Origin: SHZL01 sp963784425
GTDB taxonomy: Bacteria > Pseudomonadota > Gammaproteobacteria > Xanthomonadales > SZUA-36
Length of the DNA: 64,000 nucleotides
Assembly (NCBI GenBank): GCA_963784425.1
Contig: CAWARM010000012.1
Coordinates: 124,001-188,000, forward strand
Reading direction: 5' to 3'
Shown here: positions 42,467 to 50,286 of the stretch, one piece after another
How the letters are laid out: each line of letters opens with the position of its first letter
Numbering within the stretch: position 1 is the first letter of the stretch
The notes under the pieces: generated by a model
What the model saw: only the letters and a program-made list of their open reading frames with translations
The model's database searches: none
Told to the model about the DNA's origin: nothing
Made by a program: the position numbers and the translations under genes

Positions 42467-43915
42467 ATGTCACATGTTGGAATCCGCACCACACAACGAC
42501 CCAATCCCGATCAGGTCATGGCCGACATTGCCGACTATGTCTGTGACTACGACATCGCGAGCCAAGAAGCCTATTCAACCGCTCGGTATTGCCTGATGGA
42601 CAGCCTGGCCTGCGCAATGTTGGCGATGAAGTTTCCCGGATGTACCCGCTTGCTTGGTCCTATGGTTCCAGGCGCTGAGATGCTTAACGGCGCCCGGGTT
42701 CCGGGCACGTCTTTTCAGTTGGAGCCAGCGCAGGCCGCATTCAACCTGGGAGTCCTTATTCGCTACCTTGATTTCAACGATACCTGGCTGGCAGCCGAGT
42801 GGGGCCACCCCTCGGATAATCTCGGTGCAATTCTTGCAGTGGCAGATTACGTATCGCACAGGAATATTTCAAAGGGGAAAGCGCCTCTCACCATGCGGCA
42901 CGTTCTGGCTGCAATGATCAAGGCACATGAAATCCAGGGCGTCCTGGCCCTGGAAAACAGTTTCAACCGGGTTGGCCTGGACCACGTCTTGTTGGTCAGG
43001 GTAGCCTCAACAGCTGTTGTAACCCGAATGCTTGGTGGTACCAGGGACCAGGTCATTGACGCTGTTTCTAATGCCTGGATTGATGGTGGGGCACTACGTA
43101 CATATCGGCATGCACCGAACACAGGCTCGCGCAAGAGTTGGGCAGCAGGCGACGCGTGCCGCCGGGCCGTAACCTTGGCGCTGTTGGTGCTGCGAGGAGA
43201 GATGGGCTACCCGTCTGCACTCACTGCGGGGGTCTGGGGGTTTTACGACGTCCTGTTCCAAGGCAAAGCATTTCAGCTCCAACGCCCGTATGGCAGCTAT
43301 GTGATGGAAAATGTGCTGTTCAAAATCTCCTTTCCCGCAGAGTTCCATGCGCAAACCGCCGTGGAGTGCGCCATGACCTTGCACCCGAAAGTCAAAGACA
43401 GGATTGACGAAATTCAAAGAATCACTATCGAAACGCAGGAGGCGGGGTCTCGAATAATCGACAAGACCGGGCCCCTCGACAATTATGCAGATCGTGACCA
43501 TTGCATCCAGTACATGGTAGCGGCCCCACTCATTTTTGGAGCTCTGACTGCTGAGAGCTATAACGACGACATGGCTGCAGATCCACGAATTGATGCTCTG
43601 AGAGAAAAGATGGAAGTCAGTGAAAACGAAAAATTCACGATAGAGTATTTTGACCCCCAAAAGCGGGCTATAGGGAATGCCGTCCAGGTGTTTTTCAAGG
43701 ATGGAAGTAGCACCGAGAGGGTGGAGGTAAGCTATCCAATCGGCCATCGCCGCCGGCGTGGTGACGGCATTCCTCTGCTTGTGGACAAATTCCGCCGAGC
43801 TGTCGCGGCCCATTTTGGGCCATCTCGCGCCGGTGAGATTGAGGATGTGTGTTCATCGCAAAATGAGTTTGAAAGGATGCCGGTTCCCGATTTTGTGGAC
43901 GAATGGGTAAAGTAA
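42467..43915 (+). CDS. prpD: 2-Methylcitrate dehydratase (MmgE/PrpD family)
   Basis: Cofactor-free dehydratase of the 2-methylcitrate cycle, 482 residues, close to the length of E. coli PrpD. Conserved stretches include DSLACAMLAMKFPGC, LIRYLDFNDTWLAAEWGHPSDN, GSRKSWAAGDACRRAV and SFPAEFHAQTAVECA. Assignment as PrpD rather than another MmgE-type dehydratase rests on length and on prpB-prpC 2.2 kb upstream, from which it is separated by an opposing operon. It has its own terminator. Confidence 0.92.
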   Translation: MSHVGIRTTQRPNPDQVMADIADYVCDYDIASQEAYSTARYCLMDSLACAMLAMKFPGCTRLLGPMVPGAEMLNGARVPGTSFQLEPAQAAFNLGVLIRYLDFNDTWLAAEWGHPSDNLGAILAVADYVSHRNISKGKAPLTMRHVLAAMIKAHEIQGVLALENSFNRVGLDHVLLVRVASTAVVTRMLGGTRDQVIDAVSNAWIDGGALRTYRHAPNTGSRKSWAAGDACRRAVTLALLVLRGEMGYPSALTAGVWGFYDVLFQGKAFQLQRPYGSYVMENVLFKISFPAEFHAQTAVECAMTLHPKVKDRIDEIQRITIETQEAGSRIIDKTGPLDNYADRDHCIQYMVAAPLIFGALTAESYNDDMAADPRIDALREKMEVSENEKFTIEYFDPQKRAIGNAVQVFFKDGSSTERVEVSYPIGHRRRRGDGIPLLVDKFRRAVAAHFGPSRAGEIEDVCSSQNEFERMPVPDFVDEWVK

Positions 43916-43931
43916 ACTGATTTCGTGAACA

Positions 43932-43965
43932 AAACAAAAGGCCGCTAGTCAGCGGCCTTTTGTTT
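43932..43965. terminator. Bidirectional intrinsic terminator between prpD and rho
   Basis: A 15-bp stem, AAACAAAAGGCCGCT (43932-43946) with AGCGGCCTTTTGTTT (43951-43965), closes a 4-base loop. A-rich and T-rich arms flank a GC core on both strands, so it can end prpD (+) and rho (-) transcripts. It lies 16 bases after prpD and 33 bases after the rho stop. Confidence 0.9.
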
Positions 43966-43998
43966 GGCAATTTGCCAGTACCAGTGTCCAGGAGCAGG

Positions 43999-45255
43999 CT
44001 ATCGTTTCATGAAGCTGAAAAACTCTTCGTTGGTCTTGGTTGCCTTCATTTTGTCCAGCATGAATTCAATTGCTTGAGCTTCATCCATGGGATGCAGCAG
44101 CTTGCGAAGAATCCACATTTTCTGCAACTGATCCGAGCTGATCATAAGCTCTTCACGTCGGGTGCCTGATCGGTTGATATCAATCGCGGGATAGGTGCGT
44201 CGCTCGGCGATGCGCCGGTTAAGGTGGATTTCCATGTTTCCCGTTCCCTTGAATTCCTCGTAGATTACCTCGTCCATTTTGGAGCCGGTATCTACGAGGG
44301 CTGTCGCGATAATAGTGAGCGAACCACCTTCTGTAACATTACGCGCGGCCCCAAAAAATCTTTTGGGTCTTTGCAGGGCATTAGCGTCAACACCGCCGGT
44401 TAAAACCTTCCCGGAAGATGGAGCAACTGTGTTATAGGCTCGAGCGAGACGTGTAATAGAATCAAGCAGGATTACGACATGCAGTTTGTGTTCAACCAGG
44501 CGTTTCGCCCGTTCAATTACCATTTCAGCTACCTGAACATGACGCGAGGCAGGTTCATCAAAAGTGCTTGAAATAACCTCAGCGTCCACTGAGCGCTGCA
44601 TTTCCGTAACTTCTTCAGGTCTCTCATCTATCAACAGGATGATCATCCTGCAATCCGGGCTGTTGGCGCGAATGCTGGTTGCAATGTTCTGCAACATAAT
44701 GGTTTTGCCGGCTTTGGGAGGAGATACGATCAGGCCACGCTGTCCTTTCCCGATGGGGGAGACCAGGTCAATGATGCGGGCAGTGATGTCTTCCGTGCTG
44801 CCGTTCCCTCGCTCCAATTTGAAAGCTTCGGTTGGGAATTCGGGAGTCAGATTTTCAAACAGAATTTTGCTCTTGGCGGCTTCCGGCGGTTCATAGTTGA
44901 TTTCCTGGACCTTCAACAGGGCGAAGTATCTCTCGCTGTCTTTTGGCGGCCGGATCTTGCCGGAGACCATGTCCCCAGTGCGCAATGCGAATCGCCTGAT
45001 CTGGCTGGGTGATACATAAATATCATCGGGGCCGGCCAGGTAAGAACTGTCGGCTGAGCGCAAAAAGCCGAATCCGTCCTGGAGAATTTCCACTACTCCG
45101 TCGCCGAAAATGCTCTCTCCACCCTTGGCGTGGGCTTTGAGAATGGAAAATATGACATCTTGTTTGCGCGAGCGGGCTACGCCTTCGAGCCCCATCTCGT
45201 TGGCGATCTGCAGAAGTTCGGAGACAGGTTTCTGTTTGAGTTCAGTCAGGTTCAT
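43999..45255 (-). CDS. rho: Transcription termination factor Rho
   Basis: Hexameric RNA-dependent ATPase, 418 residues, normal length without an insertion domain. MNLTELKQKPVSELLQIANEMG is the N-terminal helix bundle and DGFGFLRSADSSYLAGPDDIYVSPSQIRRF the cold-shock-like primary RNA site. SPPKAGKTIMLQN is the Walker A, and GGVDANALQRPKRFFGAARN includes the Q and R loops. It is preceded by a 332-base leader, and trxA lies upstream in the same direction, as in E. coli. Confidence 0.98.
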   Translation of the reverse strand: MNLTELKQKPVSELLQIANEMGLEGVARSRKQDVIFSILKAHAKGGESIFGDGVVEILQDGFGFLRSADSSYLAGPDDIYVSPSQIRRFALRTGDMVSGKIRPPKDSERYFALLKVQEINYEPPEAAKSKILFENLTPEFPTEAFKLERGNGSTEDITARIIDLVSPIGKGQRGLIVSPPKAGKTIMLQNIATSIRANSPDCRMIILLIDERPEEVTEMQRSVDAEVISSTFDEPASRHVQVAEMVIERAKRLVEHKLHVVILLDSITRLARAYNTVAPSSGKVLTGGVDANALQRPKRFFGAARNVTEGGSLTIIATALVDTGSKMDEVIYEEFKGTGNMEIHLNRRIAERRTYPAIDINRSGTRREELMISSDQLQKMWILRKLLHPMDEAQAIEFMLDKMKATKTNEEFFSFMKR

Positions 45256-45587
45256 GGAATTATTGATACTCTTTGACGAAAGACGGGTAAGTTGATTGGA
45301 AGTTTCTCAGCTTGATTGAGCATGCACCCGGAAAGGGGTAAGTGAAAGTTGAGATTAAACAGTTCGACCGGTAGCAGGTAACGTGCTACCGGAAACGATT
45401 ATCAAAGCTCTGCGTTTAGCTGACTCGTTCTGTTTACGAACCAGTTTTAAATAAGGGAAGATTGCTTGCCGGGCCAGAAGTACGGCCTGAATGGTGTAAA
45501 ACTATCACGATATTATTGCAACGTCCAGTCATTCACTCCGGATTAGGCAACCGACATATCGTTTCCAGTGCAGCCTGGCTTGTATTA
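45256..45587 (-). other. trxA-rho intergenic region (332 bases), rho leader
   Basis: No open frame with gene-like features is seen on either strand. It holds a perfect 9-bp inverted repeat at 45368-45392 (CCGGTAGCA / TGCTACCGG, 7-base loop) with no T run on either side. A possible minus-strand promoter, TTGCAA, 17 bases, TACACC, lies around 45521-45493. In E. coli the rho leader is long and mediates autogenous attenuation, so a regulatory leader is plausible here. No rhoL-like peptide stands out. Confidence 0.6.
45368..45392. repeat. Perfect inverted repeat in the rho leader
   Basis: CCGGTAGCA (45368-45376) and TGCTACCGG (45384-45392) form a 9-bp stem with a 7-base loop, 113 bases upstream of rho. 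No T run follows on the minus strand, where the next bases are TCGAACTG, so it is not an intrinsic terminator by itself. Confidence 0.55.
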
Positions 45588-45914
45588 TCAGACGACCTCG
45601 TCGACAAATGCCTTGAGCTGGCCTTTGGTGAGCGCGCCCACTTTGGTTGCTTGCACCTTGCCGTCTTTAAATATCATGAGCGTGGGGATTCCCCGGATGC
45701 TGTAGTTCTGTGGTGTCACGTTATTGCTGTCAATATCCATCTTGGCAACTTTTAGCCGACCGCCATATTCACTGGCGATTTCTTCGACAATTGGACCAAT
45801 CATCTTGCAAGGTCCACACCATTCTGCCCAGTAATCCACAAGGACGGGCCCACTCGCCTGGAGAACTTCCTGTGCAAAGCTGGCATCTGTTACATGGGTT
45901 ATTTTGTCGCTCAA
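45588..45914 (-). CDS. trxA: Thioredoxin 1
   Basis: Cytoplasmic dithiol reductase, 108 residues. The start is TTG at 45914, giving MSDKITHVTDASF, which matches the family exactly; GGAG lies eight bases upstream. The ATG at 45947 would add eleven non-family residues and bury that Shine-Dalgarno. The active site is Trp32-Cys33-Gly-Pro-Cys36, with the cis-proline in RGIPTLMIF. It is upstream of rho on the same strand and divergent from rhlB, the arrangement known from enterobacteria. Confidence 0.96.
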   Translation of the reverse strand: MSDKITHVTDASFAQEVLQASGPVLVDYWAEWCGPCKMIGPIVEEIASEYGGRLKVAKMDIDSNNVTPQNYSIRGIPTLMIFKDGKVQATKVGALTKGQLKAFVDEVV

Positions 45915-46148
45915 GGTTTTTCTCCAGATTTCGCGACAGATCTCCACTGGTACAGAGGAGGCAGCGCGGTTACTATGTTCAACGTGAAGGACCCGGAATG
46001 CAGTACTTCGAAAGCCAGGGTCCTCATTTCAGCTCAATTGCCAGACTATATCAAGGCGCGGGCAAAAGTTTTCAAGCCAGGCCGCCAGAATTTTTCGCCA
46101 TCCACCCCAAACCAGTTTTCGAGGCTGGTTTATATATACGGATAGTAT

Positions 46149-47468
46149 ATGACCCAGAAGCAAACCAACAACTCCCTGAGCGATTTGGAATTCTCACAGC
46201 TCGAACTTGATGAGAGAGTCATGCTGGGTCTGAAAGCGGCGAAATTTGTTCAGTGCACACCCATCCAGGCGCTGACCCTGCCGGTGGCCTTGAAGGGAGC
46301 GGATGTTGCTGGCCAGGCTCAAACGGGCACAGGTAAGACTGCAGCTTTTCTTCTGGTTCTCTTTCAGAGGTTGCTTCGAAGTCAAGCGACTGCTGATCGC
46401 CGCCATCCGCGGGCATTGGTGCTCGCCCCTACGCGGGAGCTGGCTATTCAAATACATAAAGATGCGTTGTTGCTTGGAGCTGAAACGGGTTTGAAACTTG
46501 GGCTGGCATACGGCGGGGTTGACTACGAGAAACAGCGCCAGACTTTGGAGGAGGGCGTTGACATCCTGATTGGCACTCCAGGGCGCATTATCGATTTCTT
46601 CAAGCAGCATGTGTTCAAACTGAACCATATTGAAGTCATGGTGCTCGACGAAGCGGACCGGATGTTCGACCTGGGTTTTATCGCCGACATAAGGTATGTG
46701 CTACGGCGGTTACCCCCGCGCGAAAAACGTCAATGCCTGCTGTTTTCAGCTACTTTATCGTACCGCGTGCTGGAACTCGCCTACGAACACATGAATGAAC
46801 CCGAACTCATGAAGGTTGAGTCGGAGCGGGTAACCTCTGAACATGTGAGTCAAACCGTTTACTACCCGGCAAATGAAGAAAAACCGCGTTTACTGGCTGC
46901 ATTATTGAAACAATTCGAAGGTGGACGCATCATGGTCTTCACCAATACCCGAGCCGCTACGGACCGGGTGGAGCGCACCCTGAATGCCAACGGCTTCCAC
47001 GCAGCAGCAATATCCGGGAGTGTGCCCCAGAAAACCCGGCAGAATTTGTTGCGAAAATTTCATGACGGCGAAGTACCAATTCTTGTCGCTACCGATGTTG
47101 CAGCGCGCGGCCTGCATATTCCGGATGTGACCCATGTGATTAATTATGATCTTCCGCAGGATGCTCCTGATTACGTTCACCGCATTGGCCGTACTGCCCG
47201 TTTGGGAGCCAAGGGCGAGGCCATAAGCTTCGCGTGCGAAAACTATGCTTTTCACCTGCCTGAAATTGAAAGCTTCATTGGCTACACAATTCCCATTGAG
47301 CAAATGTCAACAGATTTGCTCCCGGTCATCCACAGACCACCGGCGCCTCCACCCAGGGCAAAAACCGGCCGTGATGCCAAGGGCAGGTCAAAAAGCGGCC
47401 GTGGAAGCTCTGAACCCAGGAATGCCTCCTCACGTCCCCGCCGACACAGCCGGAAGCCGGGGAGCTAA
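46149..47468 (+). CDS. rhlB: DEAD-box RNA helicase RhlB
   Basis: ATP-dependent RNA helicase, in E. coli part of the RNA degradosome; 439 residues. FSQLELDERVMLGLKAAKFVQCTPIQALTLP holds the Q motif. GQAQTGTGKT is motif I, VLDEADRMFD motif II, FSATL motif III and HRIGRTARLG motif VI. The C-terminal tail from about residue 395 is proline-, arginine- and serine-rich and unstructured. RhlB rather than another DEAD helicase is inferred from the position divergent from trxA-rho. Confidence 0.92.
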   Translation: MTQKQTNNSLSDLEFSQLELDERVMLGLKAAKFVQCTPIQALTLPVALKGADVAGQAQTGTGKTAAFLLVLFQRLLRSQATADRRHPRALVLAPTRELAIQIHKDALLLGAETGLKLGLAYGGVDYEKQRQTLEEGVDILIGTPGRIIDFFKQHVFKLNHIEVMVLDEADRMFDLGFIADIRYVLRRLPPREKRQCLLFSATLSYRVLELAYEHMNEPELMKVESERVTSEHVSQTVYYPANEEKPRLLAALLKQFEGGRIMVFTNTRAATDRVERTLNANGFHAAAISGSVPQKTRQNLLRKFHDGEVPILVATDVAARGLHIPDVTHVINYDLPQDAPDYVHRIGRTARLGAKGEAISFACENYAFHLPEIESFIGYTIPIEQMSTDLLPVIHRPPAPPPRAKTGRDAKGRSKSGRGSSEPRNASSRPRRHSRKPGS

Positions 47469-47488
47469 TACCAAAGCCGGTTGGTGCG

Positions 47489-48166
47489 ATGATTAACTTT
47501 GAACATGTAAGTAAGCGGTACCCCGGTGGTAATCAGGCGCTAAGCGACATCAACTTTCACCTTGCAGCCGGCGAAATGGTGTTTTTAACCGGGCATTCCG
47601 GTGCGGGTAAAAGCAGCCTGTTGCGCTTGATCCTGATGATTGAAAGGGCGACGCGTGGCCAGGTTGTTGTTAACGGGAGAAACTTAAGCACCGCCCCGAT
47701 GCGCCAGGCCCCGAGAATCCGGCAAGGTATCGGAATGATTTTCCAGGACCACAAGTTGCTGCGCGACAAAACCGTTTTTGACAATGTTGCGCTACCGCTG
47801 CTTATTGCCGGACTTCGCTATGCGGACATTCGCAAACGGGTGCGGGCGTCGCTGGACAAAGTGGGTTTGCTCGCAAGAGAAAGGTCCTGGCCACTGGAGC
47901 TATCCGGCGGTGAGCAGCAGAGAGTCGGCGTTGCCAGGGCGATCGTTGGCATGCCTCCAGTGCTGCTCGCAGACGAACCGACCGGCAATCTGGATCCGGA
48001 ACTGTCAGCAGAGCTTTTCGGGCTATTTCGGCAGCTCAATCAAATCGGCGTAACTGTTCTAATTGCCAGCCATGATTTGGCCCTTATCCGACGCATGGAC
48101 AAACGTGTGCTGGTGCTACAGAAGGGACAGTTGATTGACGATATTCCGCCAGCCAGCCAGAGATGA
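47489..48166 (+). CDS. ftsE: Cell division ATP-binding protein FtsE
   Basis: Cytoplasmic ATPase of the FtsEX complex, which controls septal peptidoglycan hydrolases; 225 residues. MINFEHVSKRYPGGNQALSDIN opens it. GHSGAGKSS is the Walker A, LSGGEQQRVGVARAI the ABC signature, and LLADEPTGNLD the Walker B. ftsX follows after four bases. The usual upstream partner ftsY is absent; rhlB takes its place 20 bases away. Confidence 0.97.
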   Translation: MINFEHVSKRYPGGNQALSDINFHLAAGEMVFLTGHSGAGKSSLLRLILMIERATRGQVVVNGRNLSTAPMRQAPRIRQGIGMIFQDHKLLRDKTVFDNVALPLLIAGLRYADIRKRVRASLDKVGLLARERSWPLELSGGEQQRVGVARAIVGMPPVLLADEPTGNLDPELSAELFGLFRQLNQIGVTVLIASHDLALIRRMDKRVLVLQKGQLIDDIPPASQR

Positions 48167-48170
48167 GTCG

Positions 48171-49136
48171 ATGAACCGCTCAGTTTTCAGGCGTTGGGTG
48201 AGGGCGTGGAGTCGACGCCAACTCTACAGTCTCTTTTCCAGTCTCGGGACTTTGCTGAGTCACCGGGTAGGAACGCTTATGACCGTGCTGGTGTTGGGAA
48301 TTGCGATGGCATTGCCGATAGGGTTATACATAGCACTGGATAACCTCCGCGGAATTGATTTGCGAGCGGGAGAATGGGGGTCAATCACCGTCTTCCTGGA
48401 TGCCGCAGAAACGACGGAAAGCGCTGAGAATCTTCTCCGGATAATAAATTCGCGCCCCGATGCGACCGCCACGGGTATTTCACCGCAAGAGGGAATGGAT
48501 GAATTTCGCAAGGCGTCCGGGTTTGGTGAAGCCCTGGATGTGCTCGATACAAACCCGCTGCCGTGGGTATTGCTGGTGCTCCCCAAGGCCACAAAAAGTA
48601 ATGAGGACCTTGCAGCCGGATTGGAAACCCTGAGCGATTGGCTCAAATCACAGGAAGGCGTAGACACAGTTCAACTGGATTACAAATGGCTTAAGCGGCT
48701 GTCCAGTTTGCTGGCGCTGGGTAGCGCCCTGGTTTCAGTTCTCACTATCCTGTTCTCCTTGTCAGTCGTTGTGGTCATAGCCAATACCATCCGTATGGAT
48801 GTGGCCAATCGATCGGATGAAATTGAGATCTTGAGCCTGGTGGGGGCCGGAGATAATTTCATCCGGCAACCGTTCCTCTATTCCGGATTTTGGTACGGAC
48901 TGATGGGTGCTGCACTGGCACTCGGTTTGGTCCATATCAGCCTGCACTATTTGCAACTCCCGCTGGACAGCCTGCTGGATGCATATGGAAATTCGTTTCG
49001 GCTGACTTCCCTGACGACCAGGCAGGTATTTTTGGTGCTGCTGGCTGGGGGCGGCTTGGGTTTCTTGGGTGCCTGGGTTTCCGTGGAGCGCTATCTTTGG
49101 GTATTGAGACGTGGTGGGCTCCTGGGAAGAATTTGA
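48171..49136 (+). CDS. ftsX: Cell division protein FtsX
   Basis: Four-helix membrane partner of FtsE, 321 residues from ATG 48171. There is a basic cytosolic N-terminus, a first membrane segment (TLMTVLVLGIAMALPIGLYI), a periplasmic domain of about 130 residues that should contact an EnvC-like activator, and three C-terminal membrane segments. NRSDEIEILSLVGAGDNFIRQPF is the conserved cytosolic loop of the family. The frame is open upstream inside ftsE, which is rejected. Confidence 0.95.
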   Translation: MNRSVFRRWVRAWSRRQLYSLFSSLGTLLSHRVGTLMTVLVLGIAMALPIGLYIALDNLRGIDLRAGEWGSITVFLDAAETTESAENLLRIINSRPDATATGISPQEGMDEFRKASGFGEALDVLDTNPLPWVLLVLPKATKSNEDLAAGLETLSDWLKSQEGVDTVQLDYKWLKRLSSLLALGSALVSVLTILFSLSVVVVIANTIRMDVANRSDEIEILSLVGAGDNFIRQPFLYSGFWYGLMGAALALGLVHISLHYLQLPLDSLLDAYGNSFRLTSLTTRQVFLVLLAGGGLGFLGAWVSVERYLWVLRRGGLLGRI

Positions 49137-49144
49137 TTGGCAGA

Positions 49145-49173
49145 TTCAATTTCTGTAACTAGCTGATTATATT
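49145..49173 (+). promoter_or_regulatory. Possible rpoH promoter
   Basis: TTCAAT (49145-49150) and TATATT (49168-49173) are 17 bases apart in the 201-base ftsX-rpoH gap, about 165 bases before the rpoH ATG. An overlapping TTGATT / TAACTA pair lies at 49133-49161. In E. coli rpoH has several promoters in this gap, so a promoter is expected, but neither match is strong. Confidence 0.35.
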
Positions 49174-49337
49174 ACTAAAAATGCACTGAACATTGTGATG
49201 GATTTGCGGTCAAATGTTTTAGTGATAGTAACTTTCCACGGTCAATTGGAGCAGAGCTGGCCTCGTGCAGGAGACTTTTGAGTATTGGCCGGTCCGCGGC
49301 ATGGTGTGGTATGCTTCGCAGTTGTCCAGGAGGATAT

Positions 49338-50201
49338 ATGAGCAAAGAATTAGTGCCCAGTCATCTGTTAGCCCTAGCGGGAACGGGAAGTCTTGACGCC
49401 TACATTCAGGAAGTCAACAAAATCCCCGTTCTGACACTGGAACTGGAGCAGGAACTGGCGCGTCGTTACAGAGACCAAAACGAGTTGGAAGCCGCTCGAC
49501 ACATGGTATTGGCACACTTGCGTTTTGTAGTACACGTAGCCAAGGGGTACACCGGCTACGGCTTGCCGCTGGGTGATTTGATCCAGGAAGGCAACATTGG
49601 TTTGATGAAAGCGGTCAAGCGCTTCGACCCGGATCATGGTGTGCGCCTGGTTTCATTCGCAGTCCACTGGATTCGGGCAGAAATGCACGAGTTTATTCTG
49701 CGGAATTGGCGCATTGTTAAAGTTGCAACAACCAAGGCACAGCGAAAACTGTTTTTCAATTTGCGCAAGTCCAAGAAACGCCTCGGCTGGCTCAGTTACG
49801 AGGAAGTCAACGCCGTTGCCGGTGATCTCGGTGTGAAACCAGAAGCAGTGCTTGAAATGGAATCACGATTATCAGGGCAGGATGTTGGTTTTGATTTGCA
49901 AGCCAACGCAGACGAAGACACGACACACGTAGCACCTGCAGCATTTCTCGTCAGCCATCTGCTGGATCCGGAGAGCGAAGCCGAAAATGAAGACTGGCAG
50001 CTGCATAGTGATACCTTGTTATATGCAGGCCTGGACGAACTTGACGAGAGGAGTCAGGACATCATTCGATGCCGATGGTTGCAAGATGATAGCAAAGTTA
50101 CGCTGCAAGAACTGGCGGACAAGTACAATGTTTCAGCAGAGCGTATCCGTCAACTTGAGGCCAATGCGCTGCGGAGGATGAGAGCGTCGATGACCGCCTG
50201 A
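49338..50201 (+). CDS. rpoH: RNA polymerase sigma-32 factor
   Basis: Heat-shock sigma factor, 287 residues. ATG 49338 follows AGGAGGATAT, an almost perfect Shine-Dalgarno; the frame open from 49278 is non-family. LAHLRFVVHVAKGYTGYGLPLGDLIQEGNIGLMKAVKRFDP is region 2, and the RpoH-specific box QRKLFFNLRKSKKRL follows. Region 4 ends in VSAERIRQLEANALRRMRASM. The order ftsE-ftsX-rpoH is conserved in gammaproteobacteria. An intrinsic terminator follows. Confidence 0.97.
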   Translation: MSKELVPSHLLALAGTGSLDAYIQEVNKIPVLTLELEQELARRYRDQNELEAARHMVLAHLRFVVHVAKGYTGYGLPLGDLIQEGNIGLMKAVKRFDPDHGVRLVSFAVHWIRAEMHEFILRNWRIVKVATTKAQRKLFFNLRKSKKRLGWLSYEEVNAVAGDLGVKPEAVLEMESRLSGQDVGFDLQANADEDTTHVAPAAFLVSHLLDPESEAENEDWQLHSDTLLYAGLDELDERSQDIIRCRWLQDDSKVTLQELADKYNVSAERIRQLEANALRRMRASMTA

Positions 50202-50224
50202 TTTTGCGAGCAACTGGGAAGATC

Positions 50225-50253
50225 AAAACGGCCTCCCCGATGGAGGCCGTTTT
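50225..50253 (+). terminator. Intrinsic terminator of rpoH
   Basis: AAAACGGCCTCC (50225-50236) pairs perfectly with GGAGGCCGTTTT (50242-50253) around a 5-base loop and is followed by AGTTTAA. It lies 23 bases after rpoH and 33 bases before the lysC-lysA fusion. Confidence 0.9.
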
Positions 50254-50286
50254 AGTTTAAATGTGTGACTAAGTGCAGGAGAAAAC

